A stretch of 64,000 nt of DNA from Flavobacterium sp. (GTDB taxonomy: Bacteria; Bacteroidota; Bacteroidia; Flavobacteriales; Flavobacteriaceae). This document shows, in pieces, positions 53,178-62,300 of this stretch (position 1 is its first letter; the number at the start of each line of letters is the position of its first letter). The DNA lies in the NCBI GenBank assembly GCA_014379405.1, contig JACMLU010000005.1, positions 62,001-126,000 of the forward strand. Reading direction: 5' to 3'. The notes beneath the pieces are model-generated. The model saw nothing but the letters and a program-made list of their open reading frames with translations. It was not told the origin of the DNA and did not search any database. The translations under genes and the position numbers were made by a program.

Positions 53178-53194
53178 ATACTGATAATCAGTAT
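53178..53194 (+). promoter_or_regulatory. Palindrome upstream of the beta-barrel gene
   Basis: ATACTGAT-A-ATCAGTAT, a perfect 17-bp palindrome, ~73 bases upstream of the -7 box. Possible operator. Confidence 0.5.
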
Positions 53195-53266
53195 TTTTGA
53201 TAAAAAATGTGGCAATTATGTAACTTTTGCCATTTATTATATAATTTTTTGGTCATATCTTAGTTT

Positions 53267-53274
53267 TACTTTTG
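53267..53274 (+). promoter_or_regulatory. -7 box of the beta-barrel gene
   Basis: TACTTTTG, 20 bases before the ATG; TTTG at 53248-53251 is only 15 bases upstream, shorter than usual. Confidence 0.5.
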
Positions 53275-53293
53275 TACAAACAAAAAATCAATT

Positions 53294-53806
53294 ATGAGAA
53301 AAATTATTTTATCGGCTATTATGCTAATGGGATTAGCATTTGCCGCACAGGCACAAGACATTTCAAAAAACGCCCTTGGATTACGTTTAGGTGACAACCG
53401 TGGTTTTGGTGGAGAAATCTCTTATCAACGAGGTTTGTCGGATAATAATCGTCTAGAATTCGATTTAGGTTTTAGAAATGACAACAGTGACAACCACGAT
53501 GTTGATGCCATAAAATTAGTGGGGCTTTATCAATGGGTTTGGAATATTGAGGGTGGCTTCAATTGGTATGCAGGTGTTGGTGGTGGATTGAGTATTTGGG
53601 ACAATAATTATTATTACAATGACGGAAACAATTATGATGAAAACGGTGTTTTTGTATTTGCAGCTGGAGATATTGGTATAGAATACAATTTTAAAGAAGT
53701 GCCTATTCAACTTTCACTGGATGCAAGACCTGAAATTGGATTTAACACTTACAATGATGATGATTTTGGTTTTGATATTGGATTAGGAGTAAGATACAGA
53801 TTCTAA
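53294..53806 (+). CDS. Small outer-membrane beta-barrel protein
   Basis: 170 residues. Signal peptide at 1-20 (ends FAAQAQ). The mature protein is made of alternating amphipathic strands and ends in GLGVRYRF, the C-terminal aromatic that marks an outer-membrane barrel of ~8 strands. Turns rich in Asn, Asp and Tyr look surface-exposed. A small OmpA/OmpW-like porin or adhesin is likely; function unknown. Confidence 0.8.
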   Translation: MRKIILSAIMLMGLAFAAQAQDISKNALGLRLGDNRGFGGEISYQRGLSDNNRLEFDLGFRNDNSDNHDVDAIKLVGLYQWVWNIEGGFNWYAGVGGGLSIWDNNYYYNDGNNYDENGVFVFAAGDIGIEYNFKEVPIQLSLDARPEIGFNTYNDDDFGFDIGLGVRYRF

Positions 53807-53820
53807 ACCTTTATTTATTG

Positions 53821-53857
53821 AAAAATCCCATCTTGTTTAAAACAAGATGGGATTTTT
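53821..53857. terminator. Bidirectional terminator
   Basis: AAAAATCCCATCTTGTT perfectly inverted at 53841-53857, with a T run. Confidence 0.85.
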
Positions 53858-54283
53858 TTATTTTATGATGATTTCTTTTTTGGAATTTACTTTAACGATG
53901 CAATACGGATAAGTGATGACTTGCGAAACCATTGCATTGGGCTCAGGAATGGTTTCTTTTACGGTAATAATGATGTTTTTATCCGTTTCCACGACACTTT
54001 CAATACCAATTTTATAACCGCCAGATGATTTTTCTCCCATATTCAAAACTACAAAATTGGAAGTTTGAGTATCATTTGGATGAATTTTATTTTTGAGTTT
54101 TTCATCATTCTGCAACATAGCAATCTCTTTGGATTCTGACAAAATTTCAAAAAACCGAATACTAGCCCCACCATCAGATTGTTGGGTCAAAACTTCAAAC
54201 AAAGATTTGCTTTCCGTTGGTTTTATGGCCGATGAACAGGAAACTAGAATCATTGACAATATTGAAAACAATACTTTTTTCAT
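53858..54283 (-). CDS. Lipoprotein with PrcB-like C-terminal domain
   Basis: 141 residues. Lipobox LVSCSSA, Cys at 16. Residues ~80-141 match the PrcB C-terminal domain: GEKSSGGYKIGIESVVETDK and PYCIVKV. PrcB was described in Treponema as a partner of the dentilisin protease; the domain also occurs alone in Bacteroidota. Its stop region overlaps nothing, but its start overlaps the end of bshA by 4 bases (ATGA), so it is co-translated with it. Confidence 0.8.
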   Translation of the reverse strand: MKKVLFSILSMILVSCSSAIKPTESKSLFEVLTQQSDGGASIRFFEILSESKEIAMLQNDEKLKNKIHPNDTQTSNFVVLNMGEKSSGGYKIGIESVVETDKNIIITVKETIPEPNAMVSQVITYPYCIVKVNSKKEIIIK

Positions 54284-55413
54284 AAATATTTATTTATAGC
54301 TTTGTGATACAACTCTTCGTATAAAGGCAAAATATTCTTGATATCGAATTGTTTGGCAACCGACAAGGCATTTTTTTTGAATTCAGCCAAAACACTGTTA
54401 TCTTTTAGAATTTTTATGGCATTCTCGGCCATTTCCTCGGTATTACCCACATTACTCAAATAACCAGAAATTCCGTCAAAATTCACTTCGGGCAAACCAC
54501 CAGAATTACTAGAAATTACGGGAACACTCCAGGCCATAGCTTCGAGAGCGGCAAGACCAAAACTTTCGGTTTCGGACGGCAACAAAAATAAATCTGTATA
54601 ACTTAATATTTTGTCTATCTCATTACTGTTTCCAAAGAAAATTACTTTGTCTTGAATGCCTAATTCTTGGCAAAGATATTCCGCTTTTTCTTTTTCGGGA
54701 CCATCGCCCACCATCATTAATTTAGCGGGAATTTCTTGCTGAATTTTATAAAATATTTTAATAATGTCCGGAATTCGTTTTACTTTTCTAAAATTACTGA
54801 TATGCGTAATAATTTTTTCATTTTCATTGGCCATAACAGAACGTCGGCAAGAAGTTACAGCTTCAATTTCATGTTTATCCAATTCAATAAAATTGGGAAT
54901 AACCTGAATTTCATTTTTAATGTTGAATAATTTTAGGGTATCGTCTTTCAAACTTTGTGATACCGAAGTAACGAAATCCGATTTATTGATGCTGAAGGTT
55001 ACCGCCGATTTATAAAACGGATGACTTCCCACCAAGGTAATATCGGTTCCGTGAAGCGTAGTTATCATTGGCAAATTTATCCCTTCATCTTTAAGCATTT
55101 GCTTAGCCATATACCCCGCATAAGCATGAGGAATGGCATAGTGAACGTGCAATAACTCTATTTTATGCAACTTGACCATATCGACCAATTTGCTTGACAA
55201 AGCCAATTCGTAGGGTTGAAAATGAAACAAAGGATATTCAGGAACGTTTACTTCGTGGTAATACACCTTGGGGCTAAGCAATGCCAAACGCACTGGCTGA
55301 CTGTAAGTTATGAAGTGAATTTCGTGACCACGACGAGCTAATTCTAGTCCTAACTCTGTAGCAACTACGCCACTTCCGCCAAACGTCGGATAACAAACTA
55401 TTGCTATTTTCAT
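54280..55413 (-). CDS. bshA: N-acetyl-alpha-D-glucosaminyl L-malate synthase
   Basis: 377 residues. First enzyme of bacillithiol synthesis: joins UDP-GlcNAc and malate. GT4 fold with GGSGVVATELGLELARRGHE near 12-32, HVHYAIPHAYAG, TTLHGTDITLVG, and the nucleotide site PSETESFGLAALEAMA. Bacteroidota use bacillithiol as a major thiol. bshB and bshC are not in the window. Confidence 0.92.
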   Translation of the reverse strand: MKIAIVCYPTFGGSGVVATELGLELARRGHEIHFITYSQPVRLALLSPKVYYHEVNVPEYPLFHFQPYELALSSKLVDMVKLHKIELLHVHYAIPHAYAGYMAKQMLKDEGINLPMITTLHGTDITLVGSHPFYKSAVTFSINKSDFVTSVSQSLKDDTLKLFNIKNEIQVIPNFIELDKHEIEAVTSCRRSVMANENEKIITHISNFRKVKRIPDIIKIFYKIQQEIPAKLMMVGDGPEKEKAEYLCQELGIQDKVIFFGNSNEIDKILSYTDLFLLPSETESFGLAALEAMAWSVPVISSNSGGLPEVNFDGISGYLSNVGNTEEMAENAIKILKDNSVLAEFKKNALSVAKQFDIKNILPLYEELYHKAINKYL

Positions 55414-55497
55414 ATGCAGATTTCTAGTATTTTTTTTAGTGTGACGAAATTAAGGAGATTAAGGGGTATTTACCATAAAATAAAGTTAAAATAACTA

Positions 55498-57516
55498 TTA
55501 AAACTTCATTCCCTGAATTCTAATTGCATTCAAAATAGCCAACATTGCCACACCAACATCTGCAAAAACAGCTTCCCACATTGTAGCTAAACCGCCTGCA
55601 CCAAGAACCAATACAATAGCTTTTACAGCAAATGCTAAACCAATGTTTTGATACACAATTTGTTTGGTTTTTTTGCCAATATTTATAGCTGTGAAAATCT
55701 TTGTAGGCTGATCGTTTTGAATCACAATATCGGCAGTTTCAATAGTTGCATCGCTACCTAAACCACCCATTGCAATTCCTGCATCGGCAAGGGCAACCAC
55801 TGGCGCATCATTTACTCCATCACCTACAAAAGCAATTTTTAGGTTTTGAGACTTAAGTACCTCGACTTTTTCTACTTTGTTTTCGGGTAATAAATCACCA
55901 TAAACTTGGTCAATATTCAATTCTTTTGCAACAGCATCTACAACGGCTTGTTTATCGCCAGAAAGCATTACAGTTTTGATGTTTATTTTGTGTAAACTTT
56001 CGATAGCTGTTTTCGCATCTTCTTTGATTTCATCAGCAATTAGAAAGTATCCTGCGTATTTTTGATTGATGGCAATAACAATAATTGTGAATGGTGTGTT
56101 TTCAATTTCTGCATCATAACTGATATTGAATTTCTTCATCAGTTTTACATTTCCTGCCAGGACTTCGTTTCCATCCACTTTTCCTTTTAGTCCGTGTCCT
56201 GCAATTTCTTCCACATCGGTAACGGTTGCATTTTTTTCTGTTCCTTTTGCATATTCTAAGATTGCTGTTCCAACAGGGTGTGTTGATTTGGTTTCAAGTG
56301 CTCCCGTAAATTTTACTAAATCGGCTTCGGAAACACCAACAGCTACGACTTTTTGAACATTGAAAACGCCTTTGGTCAGCGTTCCAGTTTTGTCCATAAC
56401 GACCACTTGAATAGAGGCCATTATATCCAGGAAATTCGAGCCTTTTACCAAAATTCCGTTTTTACTCGATGCGCCAATTCCTCCAAAATAACCTAAAGGA
56501 ATAGAAATTACCAACGCACAAGGGCAGGAAATAACCAAGAAAATTAAAGCCCGGTACAACCAATCATTAAAGTTGTAATTTTCGACAAATAGCATTGGAA
56601 CTAAACAAATTCCTATTGCCAAAAACACTACTATAGGGGTGTATATTTTAGCAAATTTTCGAATAAATAGTTCCGTTGGTGCTTTTTTGGTTGTAGCCTC
56701 CTGTACCATTTCTAGTATTTTCGACAACTTACTATCAGTGTAGGCTGTGGTAACTTCGACTTCAACAACGGTATTCAGATTAATCATTCCTGCAAGAACG
56801 GTTTCGCCTTTTTGTTTGGTATCCGGCTTGCTTTCGCCTGTTAAAGTTGCCGTATTTAAGGAAGCATTGTCTGAAAGTAATTTTCCGTCCAATGCTAATT
56901 TTTCTCCGGGTTTTAATTGAATAATTTCTCCAATAGAAATTTCAGAAGCTTTTTTAGTAGTTGTATTTCCATCTTTGATTACTGTTGCTGTATCAGGTCT
57001 TTGATCTAACAGTAATTTGATATTGTTTTTTGCTCTTTGAACTGCCAGTGTTTGAAATACTTCCCCAACAGCATAAAACAGCATTACAGCAACGCCTTCG
57101 GGATATTCACCAATAGCGAATGCTCCAATGGTTGCAATTCCCATTAATAAAAATTCTGAAAATATTTCGCCATTGCGAATGCTTTCAAAAGCTTCTTTTA
57201 AAACTGGAAAACCTACTGGAATATATGCTATTCCATACCAAGCTAGTCTTACATAACCCTTGAACCAAGTTTGTGGAAAATAGTTGTCAAAACCAATAGC
57301 AATGAGTAATAACACAAAACTTATAACGGCAGGAAAAAACATTTGAAACATCGTTTGATTTCCGCCCGAATGATCGTGTCCATCATCATCTGAATGTTCT
57401 GGTTTGCTGTGAGTATAGCAACAACCGCTTTGATTGTTGGTTTTATGATTTATTTTTTCTTCCAATGTATAGCAAAGTTGTTTGCCGTTTGCATCATATT
57501 TGTGTTCGTGTTTCAT
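55498..57516 (-). CDS. Zn/Cd-type P1B ATPase (metal exporter)
   Basis: 672 residues. Export ATPase with TGES (actuator), SCPCALVIS (membrane metal site), DKTGTLTKG (phosphorylation), and GDGVNDAP. Lys in TM7 (FAVKAIVL) and Asp in TM8 (FADVGVAML) indicate the P1B-2 group for Zn2+, Cd2+ or Pb2+. There is no HMA domain; instead the N-terminal ~55 residues are rich in His and Cys (HEHKY, GCCYTHSKPEH, DGHDHSGG), a possible metal sensor. Its start lies 23 bases inside the methyltransferase gene. Confidence 0.93.
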   Translation of the reverse strand: MKHEHKYDANGKQLCYTLEEKINHKTNNQSGCCYTHSKPEHSDDDGHDHSGGNQTMFQMFFPAVISFVLLLIAIGFDNYFPQTWFKGYVRLAWYGIAYIPVGFPVLKEAFESIRNGEIFSEFLLMGIATIGAFAIGEYPEGVAVMLFYAVGEVFQTLAVQRAKNNIKLLLDQRPDTATVIKDGNTTTKKASEISIGEIIQLKPGEKLALDGKLLSDNASLNTATLTGESKPDTKQKGETVLAGMINLNTVVEVEVTTAYTDSKLSKILEMVQEATTKKAPTELFIRKFAKIYTPIVVFLAIGICLVPMLFVENYNFNDWLYRALIFLVISCPCALVISIPLGYFGGIGASSKNGILVKGSNFLDIMASIQVVVMDKTGTLTKGVFNVQKVVAVGVSEADLVKFTGALETKSTHPVGTAILEYAKGTEKNATVTDVEEIAGHGLKGKVDGNEVLAGNVKLMKKFNISYDAEIENTPFTIIVIAINQKYAGYFLIADEIKEDAKTAIESLHKINIKTVMLSGDKQAVVDAVAKELNIDQVYGDLLPENKVEKVEVLKSQNLKIAFVGDGVNDAPVVALADAGIAMGGLGSDATIETADIVIQNDQPTKIFTAINIGKKTKQIVYQNIGLAFAVKAIVLVLGAGGLATMWEAVFADVGVAMLAILNAIRIQGMKF

Positions 57517-58135
57517 TGTTTAATTTTTTTTTAAACCCACAAAATTGAAAATGCTGAATGGTGTCAAAAGGCGTTTTATGTTCTTCTGTAAAACAGTTGA
57601 AAACCTCAAAGCTTTTTTTAAAAGTCTGTTTCATTGTGCTTTCAGAATATTGCTTTATTTCTAATCCGCTACATTTTAGAGGGCCATTTTCAGAAAAAGT
57701 GCCTAACAGGAAATTGCCCTTTAGAGCTAATGCATTTTCCACTAATACTAAGTATTTGTCAATACTTATTTCATCAGTCAGGAAGTGAAAAACAGCTCTG
57801 TCGTGCCAAAAATCAAATTTTATATCTGTTTTAAAATCGGTTATATCCGAAACAATCCAATGGACTAAATCTGCTTTTTTTCCTAATCTTTTTTTAGCAT
57901 TTTCTAAAGCTGTTGCTGAAATATCCAAAACCCAAATATTTTCATATCCTTTTTCTAATAAAGCATCAACTAAATTACTATCGCCACCACCAACATCAAT
58001 GATATTGGCAGTTTTGGATAGGTTTAAATTTTCTAAATAATCTATTGCAGTTTTCGGATAATCTTGTGTCCAACTAACTTCATTTGGTTTTTTTGTAAAA
58101 AAAACATTTTCCCAATGTGATTTATTATTTTCCAT
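57494..58135 (-). CDS. Class I SAM-dependent methyltransferase
   Basis: 213 residues. SAM-binding motif 1 NIIDVGGGDSNLVDALL near 39-55, a D after the next strand (VLDISATAL), and a FWHDRAVFHFL region that fits thiopurine- or trans-aconitate-type methyltransferases. It sits between the RND adaptor gene and the P-type ATPase gene, so a part in metal or metalloid detoxification is possible. Its last nine codons (after a run of nine A) overlap the ATPase gene by 23 bases; loss of one A would end the protein before that start. Confidence 0.85.
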   Translation of the reverse strand: MENNKSHWENVFFTKKPNEVSWTQDYPKTAIDYLENLNLSKTANIIDVGGGDSNLVDALLEKGYENIWVLDISATALENAKKRLGKKADLVHWIVSDITDFKTDIKFDFWHDRAVFHFLTDEISIDKYLVLVENALALKGNFLLGTFSENGPLKCSGLEIKQYSESTMKQTFKKSFEVFNCFTEEHKTPFDTIQHFQFCGFKKKLNNETRTQI

Positions 58136-58145
58136 ATTTCAATTA

Positions 58146-59378
58146 TTAATGTTCGTGTTCTCCGTCACCTTTCATAGCAGAAAGCAAATAAAATGCGCCT
58201 TTAATTACAATTTTTGCATCGGCAGGAATTTCTTCAACAAATTTCACTTCGGTATAACCTAAATCAGTTGTTCCGGGGATAACTTCTATTGCTATAAAAT
58301 GAACTTCGTTATGCCCTTCTTCGCCAGCTTCTTCTTCAGAATGGGCTTCTGTTTTTTTATTAGTAGCTTGAGCCTCTTGAATATACACAAAATATTTATC
58401 TCCATTTTTTACAATGGCATCTTTTGGCAAAGCAGGAACAGTGGCGTTGGTTATATTAATATTGGCAGAAACATACATTCCGGAAATTAAATCCTTTGAA
58501 TCTGCTGGATTAATTTTGGCGTGAACAGCAACAGTTTTACTTTCGTTTGAAAACGATTTATTGATACCAAATATTTTTCCTTTAATGGATTTATTTCCTT
58601 GGTTTGTCAAGATAAAATCTATGGTTTGACCCACGGAAATAGAGCCTAAATCTTTTTCATAAACATTTAAATCCAAGTGCATCTGGCTGTTATCTACCAC
58701 TTCAAACAGCGTTATTCCTGTTTCAGCGAATGCTCCTTTCGCAATGCTAATTTTTCCAACATAACCCGATATTGGTGAAACTATTGGCACTAGATTTGAT
58801 CCATTTGTACTCATATTCAGGGCTTGTAATTTGTTTTTTGCCGATTTAGCTCTTGCTCTTTCAACAGCTAATTTTGCTTTTACTTCCTGAAGCACTTTTC
58901 TTGGATTTACATCTTCGTCACTCAATGTTTTCTGGCGATTGTATTCTAATTGCAAGTATTCAATATTGGCAACAGCCGAATTATAATCTTCCTGCATTTC
59001 AACAACCTCCAAGTTTTGAATGGTTGCCAATACTTTTCCTTTGTTTACATACGTTCCTTCAAGAACCAAAATATCTTTGACCGTTCCTCCAATCAAGGTA
59101 GAAATATTTGCCATATTTTGTGGTGGAACTGCAGTATAACCGTTGGCTTTTATCACTAAATTCAAGTTTCTATTTTCTACAGAACCCGTTTCAATGCCTA
59201 CTGTTTTGAATTGTACTGCTGTTAATGCTACTTCATTTTCTGATTTTTCTTCTTCATAATCCGCTTCTTCTGTTTTCTTTTCGCCACAAGAAGTTAAAAA
59301 CAAGAGGCAAGAAACAAGAAGTAAGAGTGTTGTTTTAATCTTGATATTTGAAATTGTATTTATTATTAAATTTTTCAT
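58146..59378 (-). CDS. czcB: RND periplasmic adaptor (CzcB/CusB-like), lipoprotein
   Basis: 410 residues. Signal peptide and lipobox LLFLTSCGEKK at ~32. Mid-region: barrel-sandwich hybrid (IGGTVKDILVLEGTYVNKGKVLATI), alpha-helical hairpin (~115-190), and beta-barrel (LDLNVYEKDLGSISVGQTIDF). A C-terminal His/Glu stretch (HSEEEAGEEGHNEVHF) near 350-365 is a likely metal-binding insert. Partner of the fused pump directly upstream. Confidence 0.9.
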   Translation of the reverse strand: MKNLIINTISNIKIKTTLLLLVSCLLFLTSCGEKKTEEADYEEEKSENEVALTAVQFKTVGIETGSVENRNLNLVIKANGYTAVPPQNMANISTLIGGTVKDILVLEGTYVNKGKVLATIQNLEVVEMQEDYNSAVANIEYLQLEYNRQKTLSDEDVNPRKVLQEVKAKLAVERARAKSAKNKLQALNMSTNGSNLVPIVSPISGYVGKISIAKGAFAETGITLFEVVDNSQMHLDLNVYEKDLGSISVGQTIDFILTNQGNKSIKGKIFGINKSFSNESKTVAVHAKINPADSKDLISGMYVSANINITNATVPALPKDAIVKNGDKYFVYIQEAQATNKKTEAHSEEEAGEEGHNEVHFIAIEVIPGTTDLGYTEVKFVEEIPADAKIVIKGAFYLLSAMKGDGEHEH

Positions 59379-59389
59379 TTTGAGAAATT

Positions 59390-62300
59390 TTATTTGTTAG
59401 AAATGGATGGGTATTGCAATTGAATAGCACTTTGATTGTAAGCATTCGTAGCTTCGGCACTTTGTTTTTTAATATCAATTGCCTGATTCAAAAAACTGAT
59501 GTAGGACCAATAACTCATATCTCCATTAGCATAACTTTTTTGAGCTGTTGTAATGATTTGTTCTGCATATTGCAAACCTTCCTTTTGATAATAATCTAAA
59601 GCCTTTTGTTGCTTATCGAAATTATTCTTGAGTTCTTGCATTAGCAATTTCATAGCCAATTTGTTTTTATCCAACTCTAATTGGGATTGCGAAATACTGA
59701 TGGCTGATGCTTTGGCTTTTGCCGAATTGACACCACCAAATAAAGGAATTTGCAAACCGGCTGTAAATCCTTGGTAATAAAATTCAGTATCAATACTTTG
59801 AGTAAAATAACCTAAACCTAATTTTGGTGTTCGCATTGCTTTAAACGTATTGGCTTCCTTTTGATAGACCGAAATTTGTTGTGTATAATAATCGGTTACA
59901 AGAGTTTCTACTTTCGATTCATTGGTGTCTGCTAACTTTGAAAACTGCATTGGCGTTGTACTGTCCGGCACAATATTCTCTTCCGTTTGAACGAAAAACT
60001 GCAATTGTTTTTGATAGATAGCCAAATCATATTCGAGTTGGGCTTTCTGTGTTTCAATTTCTTTAGATTTTGCTTTGGCACTAATGACTTCAATTTTTCC
60101 GCTTTCGCCTGTTTCGAAACGGAGTTCTGCGTTCTTTAGAAATTTGGCATAAATGACAAATAATTCATCATTCAATTTTTGAATTGATACGCCATATAGA
60201 TATTGATAATATGCGATTGTTACTGCTTTTTCAATTTCATATTCAGATAAAGCTTTTCGTTTTTCGGCTAGTTTTACCAATTCTTCCTGCAATTGTCGGT
60301 TGGCTTTGGTAATCATTCCAATCGGAAAATACTGCTGTACGGAAAAATTATGGTCATAATCGACACTATTGAATTGCCCGCCTTGGTATTGCACCTGCAA
60401 CGGATCGGCTTGAAAAGCGGTCTTTTTGAGAACGGTTTGTTTTTCAATTTCTTTATCCGCAATTTTTAAATCGATGTTATTATTTTTTGCCATTTCGATT
60501 GCTTTTTGCAGTGAAATAGGCTGGCTATTTTGAGCAAAAGAAAAACTGCTTATCAATAAAATAATAAGCGTAACTATGGATGTTTTCATTTTTTTTCTTC
60601 CTTTAATTCCTTTCTCAAATAATAGATATAAAATAGGTAAAACAATCAATGTCAATAATGTAGCTGATAATAATCCGCCAATAACCACAGTTGCTAATGG
60701 TTTTTGAACTTCAGCACCGCCACTTGTTGACAATGCCATTGGTAAAAATCCTAACGACGCTACAGCTGCTGTCATCAAAACGGGACGTAAACGTGTTTTT
60801 GTACCGATTAAAACTCTTTGTAATGGATCTGAAATCCCTTCTGCTTTAAGCTGATTAAAATAAGAAATCAAAACAATTCCGTTTAATACAGCAATTCCAA
60901 AAAGAGCTATAAATCCAATTCCTGCTGAAATACTAAAAGGCATTCCTCGCATCCAAAGCGCAAATACACCACCAATGGCTGATAATGGGATGGCAGTAAA
61001 GATTAGCATGGATTGTTTCACACTATTGAATGTGAAAAACAATAGGACTAAAATTAATCCTAATGCAATAGGTAAAGCTACCGAAAGTCTTTTAGTTGCT
61101 TCTATTAAATTTTCAAACTGTCCGCCATAGGTTACGTAATAACCTGCTGGCAATTTGAAATCTTTGTCTAATTTTTGCTGAATTTCTTCCACAACGCTTT
61201 TGATGTCTCGACCACGAACGTTCAATCCAACGGTAATTCTACGTTTTCCATCCTCTCGAGAAACCTGAACTGGGCCTTGCTCGTAAGAAACTGTAGCTAC
61301 TTGCGAAAGCGGTACTTGTTGCCCGTTTGGTAATGGAATAAATAGATTGCTCACATCAGTAATATCGGTGCGACTAGCAGATTCCATTCGTACCACTACA
61401 TCAAATCGTTTGCTTTCTTCGTAGATTTTACCCGCACTTTCTCCTGCAAATGAGGAACGGATGATTTGGTTAATGTCAGCAATATTCAAACCATACAAAG
61501 CAATTTTATTGTAATCGTATTTAATCGTGATTTGCGGTAAACCTGTTATTTTATCAGCTTTTAAATCACCAATACCTTCAATTTTATTGACTTTAGAAAT
61601 TAATTCATTTGCTTTGGCATCCAAAATTTCTAAATCATCCCCAAATATTTTAATAGCAATATCACTTCGGCTTCCTGTCATTAATTCGTTGAAACGCATT
61701 TGAATGGGTTGTGAAATTTCAATAGTTGCTCCCGGAATGGCTTCCATTTCTTCTTTCATAGCATTGGCTAAATCTTCCCAATTATCATATTCCTCTCTCC
61801 ATTCGTCTTTATCTTTAAGCACAATAATCAAATCACCACTTTCAATTGGCATTGGGTCAGTTGGAATTTCTCCAGAACCAATTTTAGTTACAATCGTTTT
61901 AATTTCGGGAAAATTTTCTTTTAGAATTTTTTCGTATTGTGTCGTAGTTTTTACCATTTGCGAAAGCGAACTTCCTGTCATAATGGTAGCATTAATAGCT
62001 AAATCGCCTTCTTCAATGGTTGGAATAAATTCGCCTCCCATATTTTGAAAAATCACTATTGCTAATACAAATAAACCTAATGAAATTGCCAAAACTGCTT
62101 TTTTGAAACGCAAAGCTTTTTCTAAAGACGGAGTGTATATCCCTTCGAACCAAGTAATCATTCTATCACTAAAATTAGATTTGTGTTCCGTGTTTTTGGA
62201 TAAGAACATAGCGCTCATCATTGGTACATAAGTCAATGAAAGAATAAATGCTCCTATTACGGCAAAGCCTACTGTCATTGCCATTGGCTTAAACATTTTT

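Noticed and set aside
61704..62048. A 114-codon frame antisense to the pump gene
   Set aside because: It is a shadow of a strongly coding - strand gene, without its own start signals.
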